Assembly: GCA_023052935.1 (NCBI GenBank)
Contig: CM041292.1
Coordinates: forward strand, 199,694,299-199,758,298
Source: Piezodorus guildinii
Taxonomy: Eukaryota > Arthropoda > Insecta > Hemiptera > Pentatomidae
Length of the DNA: 64,000 bases
Direction: 5' to 3'
The notes below the pieces were generated by a model. The model was not told the origin of the DNA and did no database searches. It was given only the letters and a program-made list of their open reading frames with translations. The position numbers and the translations under genes were made by a program. Shown piece by piece: positions 1-9,299 of the stretch (position 1 is its first letter; each line of letters starts with the position of its first letter).

Positions 1-80
1 TCTGCTATAGCCGGGATTCAAACCCAGGACCCAGAGCACAGCAGACTAGCACTCTACCCAATAGACCACGCTGCTCCCTA
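1..80 (-). repeat. SINE-C tRNA-derived head, cut by window edge
   Basis: Read on the minus strand this has an A-box-like segment (TGGTCTATTGGGTAGAG) and a B box (GGGTTTGAATCCC), the internal RNA polymerase III promoter of a tRNA-derived SINE. The same head recurs at 56405-56735, where a long non-tRNA body follows. It is not a functional tRNA: the arms do not fold into a clean cloverleaf and related copies are dispersed. Confidence 0.6.
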
Positions 81-404
81 TTAATATTAATTAGCCTCGC
101 CAAATAAAACATGAAAACTTCTTTTATGGTTAGGACAAAGTTGACAATATCAACAACTTGATCACAAATATAGTCAAAAGGTTAACTGGTTTTCACCATT
201 AATAAAAATTCCAGGACCAGTTAAAGCAGTTGGAAGAAGTTATTTTTATAAAATTGTTATTCCATTATTGTTGGAACCTCATTGAATATTAAACAGTGCA
301 CTGTGTGCTAATTTGGAGAATGAGATGTTTCGGGTGACAGTCAAAAATTATAAGAAAATAGTTTCAAGCCTATTTATTTAACCAACAATTTAAATTTAAG
401 TTTA
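81..404. other. No gene seen
   Basis: AT-rich sequence with no coding frame or repeat terminus that I can recognise. Confidence 0.5.
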
Positions 405-588
405 TTTTCATTCATTTAATACAATTTTCATGATGCTGTGACTAATCGGAGGATGTTACAGTGGGGTCCTAAATTTTTCCAATCCAGGTTTAGGGATCTT
501 TAACAAGTACCTGACACTTCACAGGCTCAGGAACACCTTTTTACGTCCCCTCCGAAGGACAGAATAACTAAGGATCTTTTATTGGTGA
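405..588 (-). repeat. SINE-A fragment, antisense
   Basis: Matches the reverse complement of the complete SINE-A at 1301-1585 from its 3' end to the middle of the body (ATGCTGTGACTAATCGGA, CCTGACACTTCACAGGCTC). It is diverged and lacks the tRNA-like head. Confidence 0.75.
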
Positions 589-758
589 GTTTTGACTGTC
601 ATCCAATGTATCTCATCCTTCATGTTGTCTCCTAACATCTTCAGACACCATTTGTTTTCAAGAAAAAGATGAAACTTATGTAGTATATGTAACTATGGTT
701 TTAGATCCTTAGAAATGTCCAAGATTTCAGGAAAGATCCTTTGGGTTTGAAATATATG

Positions 759-793
<35 letters not shown>

Positions 794-1287
794 GCAAGTT
801 GCATAAGATAATTAATTGAAGAAAATAGTCAACTTAATGATGACCAGAAGGAGAGCTAGAGTGCTATTTCTGACTATGCAGCAGAATGAGCAGACAGCTT
901 AGGGCTCAAGAATGAGAAAGTAGAGGGGAGACAATGGGCTAGTTAGAAGTCCAAAAAGGAAGTAGGCAAATAGCCATCCTGTTTCTTGCAAAGAAAGCCC
1001 TGACCTAGTTCCTAGGGTGGAGTTGGTGGATATCGTTTTGTTTTTTTAGTAAGTTAGAATCTCACAGTGTTGTGGACTTATATTTGTCTTATGAAAGATT
1101 TCCCCACTAACCTTAATAAAAAAAAAAAAAAGTACATAGTCACTTACACTTACAGAAGAATGTTAGAATTGATTACTTAGATTCGGGGGGTCCTTATAAT
1201 CTCAAGAGGTATATGCTTGTTAAATATTTGGATTTAAAAAAATTGCTCTCTGTATGTAATGTTTGTTTCATAAGTAAGTTAAGTGAA
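589..1287. other. No gene seen; poly-A tract
   Basis: AT-rich interval with a run of about 30 A at 760-790 and a shorter A run near 1119-1131. No coding frame or element end recognised. Confidence 0.5.
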
Positions 1288-1300
1288 AATAAAAGTGGGA

Positions 1301-1585
1301 GGGATCACTTGTAGCTGGGTGGCTAGCGTAACAGCCTCCCATGCCAAAGGTCACGGGTTCAAATCCACAGGTGGTCCTAGGATTTTTCAATGGGAGTAAA
1401 AAATCCTTAGTTACGCCGTCCTTCGGAGGGGAAGTTAAAAGGTGGTCCCGAGCCTGTGCGATGTCAGGTACTCGTTAAAGATCCCTATCCTAATAAAACC
1501 TGGATTGGCAAAATTTAGGACTCCCACTGTAGCATCGTCCGATTAGCCATAGTAGCATAAAGTGACGTTAAATAAATAAATAAAC
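1301..1585 (+). repeat. SINE-A, complete copy with target-site duplication
   Basis: A 285-bp tRNA-derived SINE. The head carries an A box (TGTAGCTGGGTGGCTAGCG) and B box (GGGTTCAAATCC); the body runs to a 3' tail of AAAT repeats. Perfect 13-bp duplications AATAAAAGTGGGA flank it at 1288-1300 and 1586-1598, the hallmark of LINE-assisted target-primed insertion. At least a dozen related copies lie in this window. Confidence 0.9.
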
Positions 1586-1598
1586 AATAAAAGTGGGA

Positions 1599-1677
1599 TT
1601 CTACCAAGGGCAGGAATTTCATTAGCAATAAGTTGAAAATCATTAGAGGGAAAGGACCAAGTTTTTCGGAAATATAA
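1599..1677. other. Short spacer
   Basis: Unique-looking AT-rich sequence between two SINE-A copies; no feature seen. Confidence 0.4.
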
Positions 1678-1699
1678 GTTACTCATTTAATGTTACTTC

Positions 1700-1897
1700 T
1701 GTTAAATATCGATTGTATATGTAAAGATAGTTGTGGCACTGAACTTCCACCTAGGTGTAAAGCAGCCCAACAACAAACAATTCAGTCCAGTTGGTAGCGT
1801 CCCCTGCGCCATGTTGTTTGTATATATAGCAGTAATAAACAAGCTGTCTAGTACAAGGTTCTTTTATTCCACTGCCTAATACTCTATAACTTTAATA
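1700..1897 (+). repeat. 5' LTR of copia element
   Basis: Begins TGTTAAATATCG and ends CTTTAATA. It contains a TATA-like run TATATATA at 1821-1828 and AATAAA at 1834-1839, as expected for the LTR promoter and polyadenylation signal. It differs from the 3' LTR at one base (AAACAATTCAG against AAACAGTTCAG). Confidence 0.95.
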
Positions 1898-1911
1898 GGT
1901 TATGGGCCCAG
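1898..1911 (+). promoter_or_regulatory. Primer-binding site for initiator tRNA(Met) anticodon arm
   Basis: GGTTATGGGCCCAG starts at the first base after the LTR. It is complementary to the anticodon stem-loop of eukaryotic initiator tRNA(Met) (CUGGGCCCAUAACC), not to a tRNA 3' end. Drosophila copia is known to be primed in this way by a half-tRNA. Confidence 0.88.
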
Positions 1912-2005
1912 AGTATTGTTGTGCAGAGCATAGTATTTGTGTATAGTGTCAACGCGTAGTCGCGAAGTGATATTATTTTATTAGTGAATTTTGTTTACCG
2001 GTACT

Positions 2006-5000
2006 ATGGCGTCAGTTACTACTTCAGGAGTTCCAGTACTCGTCGGAACAAGTTTTAACAGCTGGTTTTTCAGAATGTCATCTATTTTGGAAAGAGAGCA
2101 GGTAAAAGATGTGTTGGAAGCAGATCCTCCTACCTCTAGCGCTGAGAAAAGGGAATTTCTCATTAAAGACTCGAAGGCAAAGTCCATCATTATCCAAGGC
2201 ATTTCAGATAAACATCTGGAAATAATCATGGATTGCCAAACTTCCAAGGAAATGATAAATGCTTTAAAGAAGGTTTTTGTCAGATCTACCTCTTTTTCAA
2301 AATTGACTTGGTACAGAAAGTTGATGGGCCTGAAATATTCTCTTCAAGGAAACATGGAAGAACATTTTTTGGCATTTGATACCATTATCCGAAACCTTCA
2401 AGAACAAGGCACAGTTCTAGGAGAGTCAGACAAGGTATGTCACCTTTTGATGTCTTTACCAGATGAATTCAACACAGTTGTGACAGCTCTAGAAACTAAT
2501 TTAGAAGTCCAAATGGATTTTGTGCGAGCCAGACTTCTAGATACAGATACCAAGTTAAAGTCAAAGTCATCAGCTTGTGCATCATCATCAGAAGTATCAT
2601 TTAAAGCACAGAGTGGTTGTTTTATATGTGGGGATAAAAGACATTTCAAGGCACAATGTCCCAAAAATAAGCAGAACCGTGGAAGTAAATCTTTTAATAG
2701 AAGCTTTCGTGGGAAAAGAAGAGGAACAATCCAGGGAAATACGGCAGATGTAGAAGAAGAAGTTGTAATGGTGGCCCTAAATTGTGGTAATTTTAAACTA
2801 TCATCTAACAATGTGTTCTTAGTTGATTCAGGTGCGAGTAACCATCTTTTTAAGGCAGAATTGGAACCCCTTTTGTCTAATGTTTCAAATCTTGATCATG
2901 ATGTTGCCATACATATAGCTACTGGTGATAAGATGTTTACTAGAAAAGAAGGTACCCTAAGAGTAACCTCTCAAGGTAGGATTGTAAACATTAAAGGTTT
3001 GATAGTTCCGGGGTTAAAACATAATTTATTATCAGTGAGTGCAGTTACCTCAAAAGGCTTAAAAGTGATTACAGATTCTAAGGAGATGAAAATCTGTGGA
3101 AGAAATTTTAAGCTGAGTTGTCCACGAGTGAATGGATTGTACATATTTACGTTTGATGAACCCAGTGATAATCAAGTCAAGTGCAACATTTCAAGTGCTA
3201 CGGATGGAGATCTATGGCATAAACGGCTAGGACATTTGAATCGGCATGGACTCAAAAGTTTAGGATTACCCTATAGTGACAAGAAGTGTTCGGCATGCAT
3301 TGAAGGTAAAGCTACTAGACAACCCTTTTCAAATAATAGGAAACGCACATCAAAGGTGGGTGAATTAATTCACTCTGATATATGTGGTCCTTTCAATCCT
3401 GAATCAGTTGAAGGCCATAGGTATATGCAGGTGATTTTAGATGACTTCACTCATTTTGTGTATGTTAAACTTCTCCATATGAAGAGCAAAGCTGAAACAA
3501 ACCTGATGGATTATATAGCGGAATTAGAAAGGCAGCAGGGTGTCCCGGTGAAAAGGCTACGTTTAGATAATGGAGGAGAATTTACATCTAAATTTTTTCG
3601 AAAATATTGTTCAGATAAAGGTATAAGATTAGAATATTCTTTGCCATATAGCCCTCAAATGAACGGAAAGAGTGAAAGAGTGAATAGGACACTATTAGAT
3701 ATGATGCGTACTAAGGTATCAGATTCCGGCATCCCCAAGTTCTTGTGGGGGGAAGCAGCTCGATGTTGTGCGTATGAACTGAATAGGTCACCTACTTCAG
3801 CCTTAAATAAAGGTGAAACTCCCTCATTAATATGGAATGGCAGAAATGATCTGTCTAAACTTCGTATATTTGGTTGCCGAGCATGGCCTACCATTCTTCC
3901 TAAAGGTTCCAAATTGGATCCCAGAAGCAAGGAGGGGGTGATGGTTGGTTATTGTGGTGGTGGGTATAGGATTTGGTTGCCAGACGAGCAGAAAGTTATT
4001 AGATCTAGAGATGTGATATTCGAGGAGAGCCAAATGCCCTATAAAGAAGTTAAAAATGTACCTATTGTCTATCATAATAGTGGTGGAAGCTATGAAGAGG
4101 GAAGGAAAAATGGTGAAGAGAATAACACTAATATTTCAGAGCAGCCAGAAGATACTTCTAGACCTCAGAATGATTGTAATCCAGAGCAGTCTGAAAACCC
4201 TTCAAGACTTCAGAATGAAGAATCCAATCCAGAGCATTCAGAAGAAACTTCTAGACCTCAGAGAAACCGGTCAAAACCTCATTTCCTAAATGATTATGAG
4301 TTATATAATGCATACTGTATGGTAAGCCGATCAGATGGAGTTCCATCATCTTATGAGGATGCTAATAAAAAGGAGGAATGGCAGGAAGCCATTATTAAAG
4401 AACTAAAAGCTCATGAGAAGATGAACACTTGGTCTGAAGAGGAAGCACCGAATGGAAGTGTCCCAATCACAACTAAATGGGTTTTCACAGTGAAGAAAGA
4501 TGGAATCAAAAAGGCCAGATTGGTAGCAAGAGGGTTTGAAGAACAAACTCAAGGTGATTGTGTATTTAATTACTCGCCAGTTTGCCGAATGGATACTGTA
4601 AGAACTCTGTTGTCATTTGCATGCCAAAACGATTGGAGTATTAGACAAGTTGATGTGCCAACAGCCTTTCTCAATGGCTCACTGGACTATCCTGTGTTTA
4701 TAAAACCACCTAAAGGTGTAAGTTGTTCTACAAAAACTCTGAGACTTAATAGGCCACTTTATGGACTTAAGAAAGCACCGAAGTATTGGAATGAAAGATT
4801 TAATTCTTTTATGTTAAAATTGGGATTTAAAAGATCCCAATATGATTTATGCCTTTACTACAAGAGTAGGGTGTTCTTTGTTCTTTTTGTGGATGATGGC
4901 CTAATTACAGGGGATGAAAAGGCTATTGAAGAATTAGTGAACAATTTAAAAGGAGAGTTCAGCATTAAAGAAATGAAGGCTTCTCAATTTTTAGGGATGA

Positions 5001-5812
5001 AGATTGAAAGGCAAGAAAAGAAAATAAGGGTTACACAAACCCGCTTTATTGATAAACTCCTTGAAGATTATAATATGGTAGAGTGCAGGAAGGTATCAAC
5101 CCCCATGGAGGTTGGATTTAAACTTAACGCTGACAGTCCACCTTTAGATGAAAATATACCATACAGGAGCTTGGTATGTGGACTTATGTATCTAAGCACA
5201 ACAACTCGACCGGATTTATCGTTCCCAATTAGCTATTTATCTAGATGTTTAGATAAAGCTACTCAGCAGTCTTGGGAAGCTGCAAAACGAATACTCAGAT
5301 ATCTCAAAGAAACTCGAGATATGGGTCTTACTTTCAAACCAAGTGAGAACCTAGGACTTATTGGTTATTCAGATGCTGACTGGGCAGGTGACATGGAAAC
5401 ACGAAAGAGTGTAAGTGGCTTTGCAGCATTCTGCGGAAGCAATCCTATAGCTTGGCATTCAAGAAAGCAAGCATGTGTGGCTCTTTCAACGATGGAAGCA
5501 GAGTACATTGCAGCAGGAATGGCATCACAGGAAATTGTGAGTTTAAGTGGAATGATTAGTGAGTTCAGTGGTGAAACATTAAGTGGAAAACTGTTGGTCG
5601 ATAACACTAGTGCTATAGCTTTTATAAAGAATAGTGAAAACTCTAAACGAGCAAAACACATTGATATAAAATTTCATTTTGTTAAAGATCTCATTTCCAA
5701 AGAAATAATATCTGTGGAACACATCAATTCTGACCGCAATGTGGCAGATTTGTTCACTAAACCACTTGCCTTTGATAAGTTTCAAATGTTTCGGAAGGCT
5801 TTAATTAATTAA
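2006..5812 (+). CDS. copia gag-pol polyprotein
   Basis: An uninterrupted frame of 1,268 residues. I start it at ATG 2006, the first ATG of the open frame; the frame also opens 15 nt earlier at a TTG. Visible in order: Gag region; CCHC zinc knuckle C-X2-C-X4-H-X4-C near 205-218; aspartic protease DSGAS near 274; integrase zinc motif H405, H410, C428, C431; integrase catalytic D458, D521, E557 with the D-D-35-E spacing; reverse transcriptase with FVDD near 962-965; RNase H with SDADW near 1122 and MEAEY near 1164. All catalytic residues looked for are present, so the protein may be functional. Gag and Pol are in one frame with no frameshift, so Gag excess would have to come from splicing (as in Drosophila copia) or processing. 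It is a retrotransposon polyprotein, not a host gene. Confidence 0.95.
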   Translation: MASVTTSGVPVLVGTSFNSWFFRMSSILEREQVKDVLEADPPTSSAEKREFLIKDSKAKSIIIQGISDKHLEIIMDCQTSKEMINALKKVFVRSTSFSKLTWYRKLMGLKYSLQGNMEEHFLAFDTIIRNLQEQGTVLGESDKVCHLLMSLPDEFNTVVTALETNLEVQMDFVRARLLDTDTKLKSKSSACASSSEVSFKAQSGCFICGDKRHFKAQCPKNKQNRGSKSFNRSFRGKRRGTIQGNTADVEEEVVMVALNCGNFKLSSNNVFLVDSGASNHLFKAELEPLLSNVSNLDHDVAIHIATGDKMFTRKEGTLRVTSQGRIVNIKGLIVPGLKHNLLSVSAVTSKGLKVITDSKEMKICGRNFKLSCPRVNGLYIFTFDEPSDNQVKCNISSATDGDLWHKRLGHLNRHGLKSLGLPYSDKKCSACIEGKATRQPFSNNRKRTSKVGELIHSDICGPFNPESVEGHRYMQVILDDFTHFVYVKLLHMKSKAETNLMDYIAELERQQGVPVKRLRLDNGGEFTSKFFRKYCSDKGIRLEYSLPYSPQMNGKSERVNRTLLDMMRTKVSDSGIPKFLWGEAARCCAYELNRSPTSALNKGETPSLIWNGRNDLSKLRIFGCRAWPTILPKGSKLDPRSKEGVMVGYCGGGYRIWLPDEQKVIRSRDVIFEESQMPYKEVKNVPIVYHNSGGSYEEGRKNGEENNTNISEQPEDTSRPQNDCNPEQSENPSRLQNEESNPEHSEETSRPQRNRSKPHFLNDYELYNAYCMVSRSDGVPSSYEDANKKEEWQEAIIKELKAHEKMNTWSEEEAPNGSVPITTKWVFTVKKDGIKKARLVARGFEEQTQGDCVFNYSPVCRMDTVRTLLSFACQNDWSIRQVDVPTAFLNGSLDYPVFIKPPKGVSCSTKTLRLNRPLYGLKKAPKYWNERFNSFMLKLGFKRSQYDLCLYYKSRVFFVLFVDDGLITGDEKAIEELVNNLKGEFSIKEMKASQFLGMKIERQEKKIRVTQTRFIDKLLEDYNMVECRKVSTPMEVGFKLNADSPPLDENIPYRSLVCGLMYLSTTTRPDLSFPISYLSRCLDKATQQSWEAAKRILRYLKETRDMGLTFKPSENLGLIGYSDADWAGDMETRKSVSGFAAFCGSNPIAWHSRKQACVALSTMEAEYIAAGMASQEIVSLSGMISEFSGETLSGKLLVDNTSAIAFIKNSENSKRAKHIDIKFHFVKDLISKEIISVEHINSDRNVADLFTKPLAFDKFQMFRKALIN

Positions 5813-5869
5813 TATATTAATGTCATTTATATATATTGTGCTAAAATTGTTGTATAAAATTTTGTAATA

Positions 5870-5938
5870 GGATAATATTTTTACTTGTTTTGTGGTGTAG
5901 ACGTTTGTAGTAGAATAATATTTTTACTTGTTTTGTAT
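5870..5938 (+). repeat. Short tandem duplication before 3' LTR
   Basis: Two copies of a unit ending ATAATATTTTTACTTGTTTT lie between the stop codon and the polypurine tract. Probably replication slippage within the element. Confidence 0.6.
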
Positions 5939-5993
5939 GTGAGATACAATTGAATATTTACTTGTGTATGTATATATTTGAAAACATTCAATT

Positions 5994-6000
5994 GAGGGGG
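5994..6000 (+). promoter_or_regulatory. Polypurine tract
   Basis: GAGGGGG precedes the 3' LTR with a 2-nt gap (TG). This is the expected site of plus-strand priming; the two extra bases fit removal of a dinucleotide by integrase before insertion. Confidence 0.8.
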
Positions 6001-6002
6001 TG

Positions 6003-6200
6003 TGTTAAATATCGATTGTATATGTAAAGATAGTTGTGGCACTGAACTTCCACCTAGGTGTAAAGCAGCCCAACAACAAACAGTTCAGTCCAGTTGGTAG
6101 CGTCCCCTGCGCCATGTTGTTTGTATATATAGCAGTAATAAACAAGCTGTCTAGTACAAGGTTCTTTTATTCCACTGCCTAATACTCTATAACTTTAATA
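6003..6200 (+). repeat. 3' LTR of copia element
   Basis: 198 bp, same ends and signals as the 5' LTR, one base different. It is followed by the ACTTC duplication and then the second half of the disrupted SINE-A. Confidence 0.95.
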
Positions 6201-6394
6201 ACTTCATGCTGCTGTGGCTAACCAGACAATCCTCCATTGGGAGTCCTAAATTTTGTCTATCCTGATTCAATTACGACCTTTATCAAGTACCAGTTATCGC
6301 TCAGGATCTCTGGACCACCTTTTTACTCATTGATAAAAAAAAGTTACACAATCAAACTATAGATCCCAAGCCAAAAGATATGCATGTAAAAAAA

Positions 6395-7259
6395 TCTGGT
6401 GCTGGCAACACTCGAATTTCACTTACCTCCATATTTAAAATCAATGAAAGAATTTCAAAAACAGTTAAGAGATAAAAATAAGTGAAACTATTAAGGAATT
6501 AATTAATTTGAATTTATATAGAAAATGTGTTTCTATTATATTACTATCTAAAATAATCAGTTAGTTTTATGTTCATTTCATCACTCTCTATTAACTTTTA
6601 AGAGCTTGTGCATGATATAATATTTTTTCTAAAATCTTTAGCTTTCCAACGGTATATCATACATGTATATTACTGCTTTTATGTTCAAAAACGAAAAATT
6701 GCATTAAAAAATATTTTTTCTGTTTTCTCCTTTAGTTGGGTATCGAATTTATTCAATTTATATATTTACCTGTTTTTCATATGCGTTAACAAGATAATAT
6801 AGTTATTTTTATTGAATCTACAAAATTAAAGGTACTTTAGGGGAAGAAAATTTAAAATATCGGCATTTAAGCCCTGTCAGACCATTTTAATCAGAATAAA
6901 ACCTACATGATATTAAAGCCCATTAATTTTACATCGATATAGCGAGTTTAATCAAAATCGTCGGAACCGTTTTCGAGAAAATTGAAAAAAGGTGCAAAAT
7001 GCATGGTACAAAGTGCCTCTTCTGGTAGGCTTATTTTGATGAAAAAAGTTTTGTCACGCCTCGGGCGTATAGTTGTCTTAAATATGAAATTTCAGTTAGA
7101 ACCGTTTTCGCCCGGGAGTTACCACACACAGACCTTTTAGCGGGACTTGGTTATTTGGACTCAGGGGACCCTAAAACGTGTATTTCCGTTGAAAACTGGA
7201 ATTCGAAAATTTTCACGATCGCAATACTTCCCCTTACTATATAGAGTAAGTGAAAGTAA
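6395..7259 (+). repeat. HLR repeat, full-length copy
   Basis: A copy of the dispersed ~0.9-kb repeat called HLR here. The left end is TCTGGTGC...CACTTACC preceded by A residues; the right end has a near-palindrome ending GTAAGTGAAAGTAA. No coding capacity. The left terminus here has diverged (GCTGGCAACACTCG). Confidence 0.8.
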
Positions 7260-7872
7260 AAAGACAACAGAATATTAAGTTTCATTGAAATGTAAGTATT
7301 ATTGTTAGATTCACCCAATTATAGTATTAATGTCCGAAACTAAAAATAATTGTTTTTAATTATTCTTAGAAATGCTATATATAGGTTTAAACATGTTTAG
7401 CGCCTTACCTGTTTGACCCACTGGCAGTATTCCCTCTTCGGTGTTGATCGGAACTGAAGCTGGCAGTGACTATATGTATGATGAGAGCTGGGGTCAATCA
7501 GGCGATAGTGTCATGAGCCGCCCAGCCTTCGAGCAGATGTCTTCCTAACTTTCTTATCTCAAGCTACCGTTTCCATTTCCAGTTTCAGATTTAGTCTCCA
7601 TTGTCTTTCTAATAATTTTCATCAATCCGAACGAGCTATCTATCATATGTGTATAAATATTTTTATAAAGCCTAATTACATGTGACAAACCTGACCTATT
7701 TCGGTTAATTATTTACAGTACTGAAAAAGAACAGGAATAATTAACACTCCCCTTAAATTTTTTAGGAGGGTTATGCTTCAAGATTCATAATTCAAGAAGC
7801 CGAAATTAGTAAATAATCCCTTTTACATCGTAACAACTTAAGCGACTTTCCTTTACATTCTTTTGCCTCATT
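7260..7872. other. No gene seen
   Basis: AT-rich; a somewhat GC-richer stretch near 7400-7560 has no continuous frame or recognisable repeat end. Confidence 0.45.
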
Positions 7873-8042
7873 TTACTTTCACTTACCGATATATGAAATA
7901 TATAGTAAGGGAAAGTATTGCGTTCGTGAAAATATTCGAATTACAGTTTCAACGGAAATACACATTTTAAGGTCCCTCAAGCCCAAATAAACAAAATCGC
8001 GCGAAAAGGTCTGTGTGTGTGTGTCCGTTAGTGGTAAGTAGA
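7873..8042 (-). repeat. HLR fragment, right end only
   Basis: Starts with TTACTTTCACTTACC and the terminal palindrome, runs through the GT repeat, then stops at a poly-A run. Confidence 0.8.
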
Positions 8043-8061
8043 ACAAAAAAAAAAAAAAAAA

Positions 8062-8187
8062 CACTCGTTAAAGATTCTTATTCTAATAAAACCTGAATAT
8101 GCAAAATTTAGGACCCATTATAGCATCGTCCGATTAGCCACAGTAGCATACAAGTGACCTTAAATGAATAAACGAACAATACAAAAT
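8062..8187 (+). repeat. SINE-A 3' fragment
   Basis: Matches the last ~125 bp of SINE-A (ACTCGTTAAAGAT to the AAAT-type tail); the head is missing. Confidence 0.75.
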
Positions 8188-8615
8188 ATTATATCAACCA
8201 TAATGGTGGAAATTCTACTACGAATTACAATCAGGATAAATAGATGCTGAAATGGGTAAAAGTATCCCCGAAACATTTATAACAAAGTGGGTGTATATAT
8301 TTTTTTAATTAACCTAAAGACAGACCTGTGTAAAGTATATAAATTAGAAGGTTAAAGATTTAAACTAATTAATTTTGAAATCATCTTAAGTGGTGGGAAA
8401 TAACGCGGCCTATGTTGATTTCACTATTAGTTTTTATCGGTAACCTTCTATTTTATTTTATTTTATTTGTACTCTTAAGTATTCTGGATGGTTTGGAACA
8501 GATCTCAGCACCTTGCTAAGTTACATAAGTGAAAATGGCTAATTAGATCGATAGGTTGTTGAAATTTATCAATAGAGGTGTGGAGAATAATATAATCTAA
8601 GTTAACTTTAAATTA
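8188..8615. other. No gene seen
   Basis: AT-rich sequence without recognisable coding or repeat structure. Confidence 0.45.
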
Positions 8616-8617
8616 TA

Positions 8618-9297
8618 CGAGGCATATTTTTTAAGTAAGTACCGTCTTGGAATAAAAAAAACGTGCAAATAAATCGCAATAATTTTATTTTTTCATGAAA
8701 GCCTATACCTTAATCTACTTTTCTACATAATTTCCATGAATTTTGAGGCACTTGTCATAACGTGGCACCAGTTTTTGAATATTCTCCTCAAAAAATTCTG
8801 CCGCCTGACTCGCTAACCTTAGTGCTATAGGCGTAAAACCGATCGATATTCATCCTGAGATCGTTGAAGTTTACGGACAAAACATTATGAGTGATGGAAT
8901 GGTAAGGAAATGGGTGAGAGCATTTAAAGATGGCAGCACAAATGTGCATGATGAAGAACGGAGTGGGCGTCCTTCGGTCGTTAATGAAGATTTGGTGCAG
9001 AAAGTGGACGAAAAGGTGAGAGAAAACAGACGCTTTACAATTTCATCGTTGTCCGACTACTTTCCCCAATATTCTCGTAGTGTTTTGTGTCGCATTGTGA
9101 CCGAGAACGGCTGCAGAATTTTTTGAGGAGGGTATTCAAAAACTGGTGCCGCGTTATGACAAGTGCCTCAAAATTAATGGAAATTATGTAGAAAAGTAGA
9201 TTAAGGTACAGGCTTTCATGTAAAAATAAAATTATTGCGATATCTTTGCACGTCTTTTTTTAATTCTAAACGGTACTTACTTAAAAAACATACCTCG
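8618..9297 (+). mobile_element. mariner-A rearranged deletion derivative
   Basis: Terminal inverted repeats CGAGGCATATTTTTTAAGTA and its near complement, with TA at both sides (8616-8617, 9298-9299), the mariner target. The left ~190 bp is an inverted copy of the right ~190 bp, so the 3' coding end of the transposase occurs at both edges with an N-terminal piece between. It is 680 bp against about 1.3 kb for a complete mariner and cannot encode transposase. Confidence 0.85.
8887..9126 (+). pseudogene. mariner transposase N-terminal fragment
   Basis: About 80 residues of the helix-turn-helix DNA-binding region of a mariner transposase; WVRAFKDG and ERSGRPS are typical. The frame then jumps to the C-terminal end (FEEGIQKLVPRYDKCL in another frame, ending at the TAG near 9199). 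The catalytic D,D,D region is absent. This is a relic carried by the rearranged element around it. Confidence 0.85.
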
Positions 9298-9299
9298 TA

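Larger units (their letters stand above)
1695..6205 (+). mobile_element. Ty1/copia LTR retrotransposon, complete and young
   Basis: A full element of about 4.5 kb: 5-bp target duplication ACTTC (1695-1699 and 6201-6205), two 198-bp LTRs that differ at one position by eye, primer-binding site directly after the 5' LTR, one open gag-pol frame, and a G-rich polypurine tract before the 3' LTR. The near-identical LTRs imply recent insertion. Domain order protease-integrase-reverse transcriptase-RNase H is that of Ty1/copia rather than Gypsy. Confidence 0.95.
1678..6335 (-). repeat. Older SINE-A copy, antisense, split by copia
   Basis: The tail end of an antisense SINE-A lies at 1678-1699 and resumes at 6201-6335 (ATGCTGCTGTGGCTAACCAG onward). 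The copia element and its 5-bp duplication sit exactly between the halves. The SINE is therefore older than the retrotransposon. Confidence 0.8.

Noticed and set aside
1..80. tRNA-like sequence with A and B boxes (also at 17550-17625, 19155-19215, 56405-56480)
   Set aside because: The heads belong to dispersed repeats with shared non-tRNA bodies, and the arms do not form clean cloverleaves, so they are SINE heads rather than tRNA genes.
1981..5785. Minus-strand open frames across the copia element
   Set aside because: They are reverse-frame shadows of the gag-pol gene with no motifs of their own.
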